NCBI GenBank assembly: GCA_910579085.1
Contig: CAJTRU010000103.1
Location: 1 to 10,009 of the forward strand
From: an uncultured Lachnospiraceae bacterium
Lineage (GTDB): Bacteria; Bacillota; Clostridia; Lachnospirales; Lachnospiraceae
Length of the DNA stretch: 10,009 nucleotides
Reading direction: 5' to 3'
Of this stretch, positions 1 to 6,828 are shown in pieces (positions within the stretch are counted from its first letter, which is position 1; the number at the start of each line of letters is the position of its first letter). The notes under the pieces are model-generated. The model did no database searches. It had not been told where the DNA came from and saw only the letters and a list, made by a program, of their open reading frames with translations. A program made the position numbers and the translations under genes.

Positions 1-10
1 CTGCTTATAT

Positions 11-44
11 CCATTTTTAAATTACATTTGTAATTTAAAAATGG
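11..44. repeat. Perfect 16-bp inverted repeat, AT-rich
   Basis: Two perfect 16-base arms (11-26 and 29-44) are separated by only two bases. The first arm begins CCATTTTTAAATT. It could form a long AT-rich hairpin in RNA from either strand. It lies about 200 bases beyond the 3' end of the marR gene, so it could help end that transcript or one entering from the left. There is no clear T tract next to it, so terminator function is not shown. A second, 10-bp perfect inverted repeat (75-84 and 152-161, arm TAATATCCCA) lies nearby. The reading frame through 2-286 is open but I do not recognise it as a gene. Confidence 0.6.
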
Positions 45-241
45 GGAAACTCAAATGGGGAGGTGGTTTACAGTTAATATCCCAAAGGAAACATAAGTTT
101 CGTCTGGAATATACGGAATTAAATACCGGCTGGCTTAAATTGTCCCTTTTGTGGGATATTACTGGTATCTGGCACGTAAAACCTGTCATTGATAATTTAC
201 AGAAAAAATATAATAATAAGATGACTGTAAATTCCAATTAT

Positions 242-670
242 TTATATTTTACGCATATTTTCTTCTACTTTTCCAAGCATATATAGTAAATTATTTTTCT
301 CTTCTGCTGTAAATCCAGTAAATCCTTTATTTTCTAATAATTCTACTATATTTTCAAGCTGTTCTGCTTTTTCTTTGCCTTCTTTTGTCAGATGTATACT
401 GTATGCACGTTTTTTTCCAGATACATAACATGGGTCTTTATATATATAATTCTGTTTTTCCATCTTAGATAACATTACTGTCAGGGTTGATGGGCGTATA
501 CTGCATAGTTCTGCCAGGTCTTTTTGTATTATCCCATCTGCCCGTTTTAGTATGTACAAGATTTTAGGCTGTGCTTCTGTAAGCCCTAGATTTATAAATT
601 CTGTCCTGCTTGCATCTGCATGTGAAGAATAAGCCCCTAATAGTGCCAGAAACAATTTATCATGTATCAA
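242..670 (-). CDS. MarR-family transcriptional regulator
   Basis: A 142-residue protein of the usual MarR length. These proteins are dimeric winged-helix repressors that release DNA when a small phenolic, drug-like or oxidising ligand binds. The pattern seen is an N-terminal dimer helix (about 1-25), a helix-turn-helix with LAELCSIRPSTLTVMLSKME (about 52-71) whose second half is the recognition helix, a basic wing (SGKKRAYSIHLTKEG, about 84-98), and a C-terminal dimerisation helix (about 99-140). The start is TTG at 670-668. A strong GGAGGTG sits 10 bases upstream on the minus strand, and no in-frame ATG lies nearby. The gene is divergent from the ABC operon starting at 818, an arrangement typical of a local repressor of an efflux or peptide-resistance transporter. 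The family call is firm; the ligand and target are inferred. Confidence 0.92.
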   Translation of the reverse strand: MIHDKLFLALLGAYSSHADASRTEFINLGLTEAQPKILYILKRADGIIQKDLAELCSIRPSTLTVMLSKMEKQNYIYKDPCYVSGKKRAYSIHLTKEGKEKAEQLENIVELLENKGFTGFTAEEKNNLLYMLGKVEENMRKI

Positions 671-697
671 TTTTATCTGTCACCTCCTTCTACTTCA

Positions 698-740
698 TTA
701 CTACTACTATTTTACTACTTATATTACTACTTGTGAAGTA
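698..740. promoter_or_regulatory. Iterated TTACTACT operator candidate
   Basis: TTACTACT occurs three times, at 698-705, 712-719 and 724-731, i.e. at 14 and 12 base steps and so roughly one helical turn apart on the same face. The block is framed by TACTTCA (691-697) and its inverse TGAAGTA (734-740). The copies cover the -10, the spacer and the start region of the marR promoter, where an autorepressor would act. Binding by the MarR protein is inferred. Confidence 0.5.
709..737 (-). promoter_or_regulatory. Promoter of the marR gene
   Basis: Read on the minus strand, TTCACA (737-732; one mismatch from TTGACA) is followed by a 17-base spacer and TAAAAT (714-709; one mismatch from TATAAT). This places the start of transcription near 702, just upstream of the GGAGGTG ribosome binding site. 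It was found by eye and not tested. Confidence 0.6.
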
Positions 741-781
741 TTGTTTCTGGAGGAGAAATGTATATAAAATAAATATATAAT
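741..781 (+). promoter_or_regulatory. Candidate promoter of the ABC operon
   Basis: TTGTTT (741-746), a 16-base spacer and TATAAA (763-768) form a weak sigma-A-like promoter. A perfect TATAAT (776-781) also occurs but has no convincing -35 at the right distance. One of these presumably drives the operon at 818. The element lies next to the TTACTACT block, so one bound repressor could affect both directions. Confidence 0.35.
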
Positions 782-817
782 ATAAAGCCGGCCTGAATAT
801 GGCGGAGGGGAGGAGTA

Positions 818-1747
818 ATGGCAGAAAAAGTATTTGTGGCAGAAAAGGTTGTTAAAAGATATAAAAAGGTTAATGTTTTAAACAAACTTGATATGGAAAT
901 AAACAGAGGTTCTATTTATGGCTTTGTTGGAAGAAATGGAGCAGGTAAAACAACACTTATGCGTATTTTAACAGGCAGGGCAAAGCAGACAGCAGGTAAA
1001 ATTGAAATTTTTGGAGAAAAAAATCCTGCAAAGTTGCATATACAGCGTAAGAACATTGGAGCGGTAGTTGAATCTTCGGCATTTTATTCTAATATGACAG
1101 CTAAGGATAATCTTGAGGTGGTAAGACTGCAATGTGGAATTAAGGATAAGGGCTGTATTAAGGAGCTATTAAAAATGGCAGGGCTTGAAGATACTGGTTT
1201 AAAAAAAGCAGGAAATTTTTCACTTGGAATGAAACAGAGGCTTAGTATTGCAATGGCGCTTATGGGAAAACCACGGCTGCTTGTACTGGATGAGCCAGTA
1301 AATGGACTAGACCCGGAAGGGATTTTGCAGTTAAGGAAACTATTGAAAAAGATTAATAAGGAACAGGGGACTACAATTTTAATTTCAAGCCATATATTAA
1401 GTGAACTTGACCAGCTTGCTACATGTTACGGTTTTATTAACAGGGGCAGGATGTTAGAACAGATTACTACAGAAGAACTTATGGCAAAGTGCCAGCCTTA
1501 TTTGTCTATACGTACTGGCAAAGTACAAGTTACAGCAACAATTTTAAAAAGGATGTTTCCAGGTAATGGGCTTGAGATTGTTTCAGACAGCAGAGTAAAC
1601 CTTTATGGTTTTACAGGAAGTACAAAAGAAGTAGTAAAAGAATTAGTTTTAAATGAAACAGATTTAAAGGAAATAAAGGCTGAAGGTGCAAGTCTTGAAA
1701 GGTACTATATGTCTTTAATGGATAAGGGGAAACAGTCTTGTAAGTAG
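818..1747 (+). CDS. ABC transporter ATP-binding protein (BcrA-like)
   Basis: A 309-residue cytoplasmic ATPase that should power the membrane partner encoded next. It has Walker A GRNGAGKTT (38-46), a glutamate-containing Q-loop region GAVVESSAFY (81-90), the signature SLGMKQRLSIA (135-145), Walker B LLVLDEP (154-160), D-loop NGLDPEG (162-168) and the switch histidine H192. The SLGMKQ signature and ESSAFY are typical of the bacitracin/lantibiotic-resistance (BcrA) branch of drug-type ABC ATPases. About 100 further residues follow the nucleotide-binding core, as is usual there. The start at 818 has a GGAGGGGAGGAG ribosome binding site 4-15 bases before it. It is the first gene of a five-gene operon divergent from a MarR repressor. 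Export of, or protection from, an antimicrobial peptide is an inference; the substrate is not visible. Confidence 0.93.
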   Translation: MAEKVFVAEKVVKRYKKVNVLNKLDMEINRGSIYGFVGRNGAGKTTLMRILTGRAKQTAGKIEIFGEKNPAKLHIQRKNIGAVVESSAFYSNMTAKDNLEVVRLQCGIKDKGCIKELLKMAGLEDTGLKKAGNFSLGMKQRLSIAMALMGKPRLLVLDEPVNGLDPEGILQLRKLLKKINKEQGTTILISSHILSELDQLATCYGFINRGRMLEQITTEELMAKCQPYLSIRTGKVQVTATILKRMFPGNGLEIVSDSRVNLYGFTGSTKEVVKELVLNETDLKEIKAEGASLERYYMSLMDKGKQSCK

Positions 1748-1785
1748 TAATTTTAAATTAAAGTGGAAAGGGAGGAGTTATAGAT

Positions 1786-2538
1786 ATGGGAAATTTAATA
1801 AAGGCAGAATTTTTTATTCTGGGTAAATCTTTAGGATTTAGGATACTTATGTTTATTTCCTTGGTTTTAGGCGGATTAGCTGTGACAATTAATTTTTTCA
1901 GGATAGGTTTGTTTAATTCAGACACTATTGGATTTGATGAAATTATTGCATGCCAGCAGATAACACTTTACAATATGATATTTGGGTGTTCATTTGCAGC
2001 AATTTTTATATGTAGTGGTTTTAAAAGAATGATATATGGAATTTCTTTGTTAAGTGGTAATTCCCGTCTAAAGATATTTTTTGCAAAGTTTATAGTATCT
2101 CTTACAGGAATGTTCCTGATATCTATAATGTTTATAACTATTCCTATTATTATGGCAATAGCAAATGGTACTATTACTAAATCTGCCGGGGATGGTACAG
2201 GTTATATTTTATTAAGGTTATTGTTTGCATCAGCTGGATTTGCAGCACAGGCAGCAGTTATTATTTTTCTGGCAATTAGTTTAAAAAATGGAGTTGCAAC
2301 AGTTGTAACGGGTGTAGGTTTTACATATTTAATATTAATTATAAAGGCAAACATGCGTTTTTATGAAGAACCAGCTATAGAGTCTTATATAAAATACGTA
2401 TATTTATACCAGGCTGAATTATTCAGGCTTAAAGAACAGGGATTTTCAAATAGGACATATCTGGCAGTTACAATATTCACATTAATAACTGCAATAGTTT
2501 TTTCTGCTCTGTTGTTTGAAAAAAGGGAGTTAAAATAG
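1786..2538 (+). CDS. ABC-2 type permease
   Basis: A 250-residue integral membrane protein with six hydrophobic segments, at roughly 19-38, 62-78, 102-127, 140-166, 169-187 and 224-244. That is the topology of ABC-2 permeases of the BcrB/NatB kind. The short cytoplasmic start (MGNLIKAEFF) and the loop with basic residues after the second helix (GFKRMIYGISLLSGNSRLK) fit this class, where the loop contacts the ATPase. The start is supported by a GGGAGGAG site about 10 bases upstream. It lies 38 bases after the first ATPase and is its most likely partner. Sequence conservation in this family is low, so the call rests on topology and position. Confidence 0.8.
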   Translation: MGNLIKAEFFILGKSLGFRILMFISLVLGGLAVTINFFRIGLFNSDTIGFDEIIACQQITLYNMIFGCSFAAIFICSGFKRMIYGISLLSGNSRLKIFFAKFIVSLTGMFLISIMFITIPIIMAIANGTITKSAGDGTGYILLRLLFASAGFAAQAAVIIFLAISLKNGVATVVTGVGFTYLILIIKANMRFYEEPAIESYIKYVYLYQAELFRLKEQGFSNRTYLAVTIFTLITAIVFSALLFEKRELK

Positions 2539-2577
2539 CCAGGTTATCTGCGTCGCAGGTATAGAAATGAGGGAAAA

Positions 2578-3594
2578 ATGTTAAAATTAGAAAGTTATAA
2601 ATTATTTAAAAGAAAAATTGTACTGGTAGTAATAACAGGTATTTTTTTAATTGTTTTATTGCAGGAAATTAGTACCATAAGGGAATATAAATATTACCAG
2701 AAGGATATAGAACTGATGGATAAGTATAAAGGCATATATACTGATTTAAACTTTACAAGATTTTATAAAGATGCAAAGAAGGTTCTTGATAAACAAGAAA
2801 TATCTTATTATAAATTCCGTTATTTTGAGGAAGAAAGACAAAAGACAAAGGAAGAAGTTTTTAATGGTGTGGATTTTGATATACATTTTGGATATTTTAA
2901 TGGCTGGATTAATTTGTTTTATAAATTAACTATTTATTTAAAATGCATCCCAATATTTATTGTAATTGCTTTTGCAAGTATATTTTCATATGAGAATGAA
3001 TGTGGTATGCAGGAAATTTTATTAAGTACAAAAAATGGGAGGAAAGAGTGTGGTAAATCAAAGCTTAGAATGGGTTTTATAGTAACTAATATATTTTTGG
3101 CTGTTATAGTTTTTGTACCATTAATACATATATTATTTATGGTAAAGGGCAAAGGATGGGATACCAGTATACAGATGTTCCAGTGGCTTATGGATAGTAA
3201 ACTGGATTTAAATAATTTATGGATGTTTATACATACAATATTTCTTGCTTTTCTATCAATAAATTTTATTATTATTATGACTTTTATTATATCATTAAAG
3301 GTAAGAAATTCAGCAATAGCAATGTGTATAAGCCTTGGAATATTGTATGTATTCCGGAATGATATTATAAATACAATTTTTTATGAAAATAAAATTGCAT
3401 CATATATAGTGTCAATTACGCCAATAAATGTACTTGAGGGATTACATATGGCTGGTTTAGAACCAGTAAAAGTGGCTGGAATTACAATACAATGGCTTTA
3501 TACCGTAGAAGCATTATATATAATATTGCTGGCAGCAGGTGTTGCAGTTTTCTACAGAGTATTAAAGAATAACCAGAAATATTATTCAGAGTAG
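2578..3594 (+). CDS. ABC-2-like permease subunit, paralogue A
   Basis: A 338-residue membrane protein. It starts with a short basic end (MLKLESYKLFKRK) and a first helix (14-29). A charged, non-membrane stretch of about 85 residues (31-115) follows, then about five more hydrophobic segments (near 118-136, 166-187, 215-239, 246-259 and 307-326). After the second helix comes a loop at 135-158 with key words SIFSYENECGMQ and STKNGRKEC that is nearly repeated in the next gene. In ABC-2 permeases the loop at this point (YE..G....L.T...R) contacts the ATPase, so this is probably one half of a heterodimeric permease. The ribosome binding site is modest (GAGGG, 4 bases before ATG). The large extra domain between helices one and two is the main difference from its paralogue. 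Confidence 0.75.
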   Translation: MLKLESYKLFKRKIVLVVITGIFLIVLLQEISTIREYKYYQKDIELMDKYKGIYTDLNFTRFYKDAKKVLDKQEISYYKFRYFEEERQKTKEEVFNGVDFDIHFGYFNGWINLFYKLTIYLKCIPIFIVIAFASIFSYENECGMQEILLSTKNGRKECGKSKLRMGFIVTNIFLAVIVFVPLIHILFMVKGKGWDTSIQMFQWLMDSKLDLNNLWMFIHTIFLAFLSINFIIIMTFIISLKVRNSAIAMCISLGILYVFRNDIINTIFYENKIASYIVSITPINVLEGLHMAGLEPVKVAGITIQWLYTVEALYIILLAAGVAVFYRVLKNNQKYYSE

Positions 3595-3625
3595 TTTATT
3601 ATAAAATGGGAGATATGGTAAAAGT

Positions 3626-4474
3626 ATGTTTAAATTAGAGAAAAATAAATTATTTAAAAGAAGAATAATACAAGTTGTTATAACAGGAATTTTTCTTCTG
3701 GTATTTGCAAAAGAGACTTTTATACATAATACATATAAAGCTTATGAACCTGGTGTGGCGGCATCTGTAGAAAATACAGGTATGCTATGGCAAAATTTCC
3801 TTATGGTATTAAATGGTAACTTATTAATGCTCCCAGCTTTTATTGTTGTATCATTTTCAGGAATATTTTCATATGAAAACAGATGCGGGATGCAAGACAT
3901 AATTTTAAGTACAAAGAATGGAAGGAGGGAATGTACAAATGCAAAGTTCCAGTTAGCATTTATAATAACTAACCTGGTATATGCAGTTATAATTTTCATA
4001 TCTGTGGCCCATATGTTTATTGTGACAAAAGGTGCAGGATGCCATATGGAAATACAGACGGCTGGTATATTAAATGACAGTGTTTTTAAAGCAGACTATA
4101 TGGAATTAGTGCTGCATATGGTATTTTTATCATTTGTAGTAGTAAATATTGTTTTGCTGCTGGTATTATTGGTATCATTTTTATCAAAAAATACTTTTGT
4201 GTCTATATGTATAATTCTTGGGATTTTATATATAATGCGTCCAGATATATTATCTATGTTTTTGGGCATAGACAAAGCATGGTATATTATTTTGTTTTCA
4301 CCAGTAAATTCAATGAATGTATTGGATATTGTAAGGTATGCTCCAGTAATGATATCTGGAAACATGGTGCAATGGGTTTATATTATTGAATTAGTATACA
4401 GTATAACATTGGCAGCTGGCATTATATTTTTTAATACAGCAATTACAAAAAGGCAAAAGTATTATGCAACATAA
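3626..4474 (+). CDS. ABC-2-like permease subunit, paralogue B
   Basis: A 282-residue membrane protein clearly related to the preceding gene. The starts align as M(L/F)KLE...KLFKR and VITGIFL. The loop at 80-103 (GIFSYENRCGMQDIILSTKN, then GRREC) matches the paralogue almost residue for residue, and both end in a final helix followed by a lysine/tyrosine tail (KYY). Its extracytoplasmic segment after the first helix is only about 30 residues, against about 85 in paralogue A, and this explains most of the length difference. It lies 31 bases downstream of A and 60 bases before the second ATPase. The three genes together could encode one heterodimeric transporter. The substrate is unknown. The ribosome binding site TGGGAGA lies 12 bases before ATG, slightly far. 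Confidence 0.75.
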   Translation: MFKLEKNKLFKRRIIQVVITGIFLLVFAKETFIHNTYKAYEPGVAASVENTGMLWQNFLMVLNGNLLMLPAFIVVSFSGIFSYENRCGMQDIILSTKNGRRECTNAKFQLAFIITNLVYAVIIFISVAHMFIVTKGAGCHMEIQTAGILNDSVFKADYMELVLHMVFLSFVVVNIVLLLVLLVSFLSKNTFVSICIILGILYIMRPDILSMFLGIDKAWYIILFSPVNSMNVLDIVRYAPVMISGNMVQWVYIIELVYSITLAAGIIFFNTAITKRQKYYAT

Positions 4475-4534
4475 ATTTTATAAAACCATGTATCAATAAA
4501 TACAGGAATATTTAGGCAGGAATGGAGGGGTGTA

Positions 4535-5389
4535 ATGGAGTTAGAATTAAATAATGTAGTAAAAAGTTATGGGAAAAAATTTGCAGTTAATGGTTTAAAT
4601 ATTGTATTTAAACCAGGTGTATATGGTATTTTAGGGCCAAATGGTGCAGGAAAGTCGACTACTATGCGTATGGTATGCACTATTGAGAAACCTGGAAAAG
4701 GAATTATAACTTATAATGGTTCAGATATTTATACAATGGGTGGTGAATATAGGAGTAAAATAGGATACGTTCCACAAAAAGCTGGTTATTATCCTGATTA
4801 TACCGCTGGAATGTTTTTAAAGTACATAGCAGGGCTTAAAGGTATAAAAAATGAAGAAAAAGTTATAAAGGAATGTTTAGGGATTGTAAATCTATGGGAT
4901 GTAAGGGATAAAAAACTCCGGGAATTTTCAGGTGGAATGAAACAGAGAATTAGTATTGCGCAGTCGTTGCTTAATAATCCAGAAATACTTATATTAGATG
5001 AACCAACCGCAGGGCTTGACCCTGATGAGAGGATGAACCTTAAAAACCTTATATCAAGTTTTTCTGATGAAAAGATTATTATTTTTGCTACACATATAGT
5101 GTCTGATGTGGAAGATATTGCTGGCAGGGTAGTTATTCTTGATAAAGGTATTATAAAAATTAATGAAGAAACTGGAACATTAATAAATAATACAAAAATA
5201 AAAGTATGGCAATGCAATTTAAAAGATGCAAAAGAGGTAAATTCTATTAAGAATAATTATAAAACCAGTAAAGTACAGTACCATAATGGTACAGCAGATG
5301 TAAGAGTTATAAGCAGTGTAAAGCCTTATGAAAATGCTGTTCTTGTACAGGCAGGGCTTGAAGAGGTATATAAGGAGTTTATAAATTGA
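4535..5389 (+). CDS. ABC transporter ATP-binding protein
   Basis: A 284-residue ATPase with all expected motifs: Walker A GPNGAGKST (34-42), Q-loop Q81 in VPQKAGYYPDYT, signature FSGGMKQRISIAQ (131-143), Walker B ILILDEP (151-157) with catalytic E156, D-loop AGLDPDE (159-165) and switch histidine H187. Unlike the first ATPase it keeps a standard glutamine in the Q-loop and an SGGMKQ signature, so it belongs to a different drug-exporter branch and is not a recent duplicate. The start is supported by GGAGGGG 5 bases upstream. It follows the paired permeases A and B, its likely partners. Its stop codon overlaps the -35 element of the next promoter, which suggests it is the last gene of the operon. 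Confidence 0.92.
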   Translation: MELELNNVVKSYGKKFAVNGLNIVFKPGVYGILGPNGAGKSTTMRMVCTIEKPGKGIITYNGSDIYTMGGEYRSKIGYVPQKAGYYPDYTAGMFLKYIAGLKGIKNEEKVIKECLGIVNLWDVRDKKLREFSGGMKQRISIAQSLLNNPEILILDEPTAGLDPDERMNLKNLISSFSDEKIIIFATHIVSDVEDIAGRVVILDKGIIKINEETGTLINNTKIKVWQCNLKDAKEVNSIKNNYKTSKVQYHNGTADVRVISSVKPYENAVLVQAGLEEVYKEFIN

Positions 5390-5414
5390 TAAATAAAACT
5401 GAAGGTGTTATAAT
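5386..5414 (+). promoter_or_regulatory. Strong promoter for the MotA-like/LuxR unit
   Basis: TTGATA (5386-5391), a 17-base spacer and a perfect TATAAT (5409-5414) preceded by TG one base before (extended -10). Predicted start of transcription is near 5421. The -35 overlaps the TGA stop (5387-5389) of the ATPase gene. The 5' leader contains CCAGG (5419-5423) and its inverse CCTGG (5446-5450), a possible small stem or operator. Confidence 0.75.
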
Positions 5415-5470
5415 TTAGCCAGGTTTTTAATAAGAAAATGTAATTCCTGGTGAAGAAGGAGGAATTAATT

Positions 5471-5935
5471 ATGTATATTTTAGCAATAATAGGAGTTATT
5501 TGTTCAGTAGTATTATTAAATTTAGTAACAGGAGAGAGTTTTAGCAATATGCTTGTTTACTATGATGTTATAAGCATGTTACATCTGGTAGTGTTAATAG
5601 TGCCTATACTAGCGGCAGCAGGGCTTATCAAGGACTTTAATACTGCTTTAAAACTTGCTTTAGGAAAGAAAAAAGCAGACAGTATATTACAGTTAAAAAG
5701 AGCTAAAGAAGCGGTTAAACTTACTGGGAATATATGCATTGCTTCAGGTGTAATGGGTACATGTTGTGGAATTATCCAGGTTTTTAATATTTATAGAGGT
5801 GAAGACCTGTCATTTTTACTGGCAGGTTTAGGAGTTGCTATTCTTACACTATTTTACTCATTAATAATATATTTACTTTTACTGCCTATAAAGTCAAAAA
5901 TAGAAATTAAAATATTAGAGTATATGCAGGAATAG
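5471..5935 (+). CDS. Small MotA/TolQ/ExbB-like membrane protein
   Basis: A 154-residue inner-membrane protein with four hydrophobic segments (about 2-20, 33-52, 87-106, 115-140). The order resembles a compact MotA: a short helix pair, the phrase GLIKDFNTALKLALGKKK entering the cytoplasm, then a second pair with GVMGTCCGIIQVF and LLAGLGVAILTLFYSLIIY, ending LLLLPIKSKIE. These correspond to the MotA/ExbB patterns GxxGTxxGLI and GxxxALxTTxYGxxxA...PI. MotA is normally about 280 residues, so the cytoplasmic domain is mostly absent. I chose ATG at 5471 because a perfect AAGGAGG lies 8 bases before it; the GTG at 5450 would place the ribosome binding site inside the coding region. No MotB, ExbD or TolR partner is present. 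The gene is paired with the membrane LuxR gene 27 bases downstream. Ion conduction is not shown; a sensory or partner role is inferred. Confidence 0.7.
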   Translation: MYILAIIGVICSVVLLNLVTGESFSNMLVYYDVISMLHLVVLIVPILAAAGLIKDFNTALKLALGKKKADSILQLKRAKEAVKLTGNICIASGVMGTCCGIIQVFNIYRGEDLSFLLAGLGVAILTLFYSLIIYLLLLPIKSKIEIKILEYMQE

Positions 5936-5962
5936 GCAGTTTTGGCGATGTGGGGAATTAAT

Positions 5963-6772
5963 ATGAAAAAATGTATATCTGTACTTTTATATCTGGGTTT
6001 AGTAGTTACATTTTTAGGATTTGACATTAAAAAATTATTTGATTTAAAACAGATGTTATTAGTTGTTACTGGTGCAGTTATTTTATATATTCCATCACTA
6101 AAAACTGGAAATAAATTTAAAATTGACAAAGAACTTGCAGGACAAAATGCACTATGGGCAAGTTTAATCCAGACGTTTGTATTATTTTATAATGTACTAG
6201 CAACACACTATGTAGAGGAAGAAAGGTTTTTAAATACTGCTTTATCATGCAGGCCGTTATTATATGGATTTTGTATATGGGTAATATTACATAATGATGA
6301 AGTACAAGAAGAAATAAAAAGTAAAGATACGGGAGCGGATAAAGTAGAAAGAATTTTAAAGAGAGATGATAATAAAGAGGAAAACAGTATAACTGGAATA
6401 CAAAATGAAGAAGTAAGAGAAATAAAAGAAGTAAAAGAAATGGGAGAAGTAAAAGAAAGAGGAGGAATAAGAAACATAGGTGAAGTACAAAAGAATGATA
6501 ACCAGCATGATGAAAATATAATGTATAAAGAAGGCGGTTATATTGTTAAAAATTGTTTGCCTGGTATAGAGGAATGCAGGCAGCAGTTTTTAGATGCAGG
6601 GCTTACAAGAAGAGAAACAGAGGTGGCAATGCTGGTTATTAATAGTATGAGTAATGCAGAAATTGCAGAAGAGCTGTATATTTCAGAAACAACAGTGAAA
6701 AAACATATGTCAAATATTTTTGCAAAGTTAAAAATATCTAAAAGGGAACAGATAAGAGATTTATTGCATTAA
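5963..6772 (+). CDS. Membrane-anchored LuxR-type transcriptional regulator
   Basis: A 269-residue protein. Residues 1-110 are hydrophobic, with about four membrane segments (5-20, 29-47, 63-80, 94-110). The phrases LFDLKQMLLVVTGAVIL and FLNTALSCRPLLYGFCIWVI recall the first and last helix regions of MotA-like proteins. Residues 111-205 form a charged, probably disordered or coiled linker containing hexapeptide repeats. Residues 211-268 are a LuxR/GerE helix-turn-helix: LTRRETEVAMLVI, NAEIAEELYISETTVKKHMS and NIFAKLKISKREQIRDLL, the usual DNA-binding signature. I chose ATG 5963 because GGGGA lies 6 bases upstream; TTG 5942 or ATG 5948 would add up to seven residues. The linker ties the DNA-binding domain to the membrane, so it probably acts on DNA from the membrane or after release by cleavage. 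It shares an operon with the small MotA-like protein, its likely partner. The target genes are unknown. Confidence 0.82.
   Translation: MKKCISVLLYLGLVVTFLGFDIKKLFDLKQMLLVVTGAVILYIPSLKTGNKFKIDKELAGQNALWASLIQTFVLFYNVLATHYVEEERFLNTALSCRPLLYGFCIWVILHNDEVQEEIKSKDTGADKVERILKRDDNKEENSITGIQNEEVREIKEVKEMGEVKERGGIRNIGEVQKNDNQHDENIMYKEGGYIVKNCLPGIEECRQQFLDAGLTRRETEVAMLVINSMSNAEIAEELYISETTVKKHMSNIFAKLKISKREQIRDLLH
6410..6499 (+). repeat. Five-unit 18-bp tandem repeat in the linker
   Basis: Within the luxR-type gene, five degenerate 18-base units begin at 6410, 6428, 6446, 6464 and 6482. Units one to three and five begin with GAAGTA, and unit four with GGAATA. They encode EVREIK, EVKEMG, EVKERG, GIRNIG and EVQKND. 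The unit is a multiple of three, so gain or loss of copies would change linker length without breaking the frame. The strand is strongly purine-rich. Confidence 0.75.
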
Positions 6773-6828
6773 ATCATAAAATAATACTTGCACATATACT
6801 TGTAAACACAGTTAAAGAGTTCGAGGGC

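Noticed and set aside
2..286. Open plus-strand frame (from 41: MGKLKWGGGLQ...) with a purine-rich GGGGAGGTGG just inside, and an overlapping minus-strand frame 22-237
   Set aside because: Neither translation resembles a family I know, the plus frame runs into the marR gene on the opposite strand, and the region is dominated by inverted repeats. I treat it as non-coding or debris.
749..772. Possible leader peptide upstream of the ABC operon (GGAGGAG then ATG 758, four codons)
   Set aside because: The ribosome binding site is only 2-3 bases from the ATG and the peptide has four residues. It is more likely that the purine run is incidental.
2548..2558. CTGCGTCGCAG palindrome between the first and second permease genes
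   Set aside because: The stem is only 4-5 bp with no T tract, so it is too weak to call a terminator or attenuator.
4798..5217. Long minus-strand open frame inside the second ATPase gene, and similar ones at 3742-3999, 4096-4365, 7224-7574 and 8120-8608
   Set aside because: They lie antisense to genes with clear family motifs, lack ribosome binding sites and match no family; they are shadows of low-GC coding sequence.
5450..5470. Upstream GTG start for the MotA-like gene
   Set aside because: The GTG would place the strong AAGGAGG inside the coding region, and that AAGGAGG is perfectly spaced for ATG 5471.
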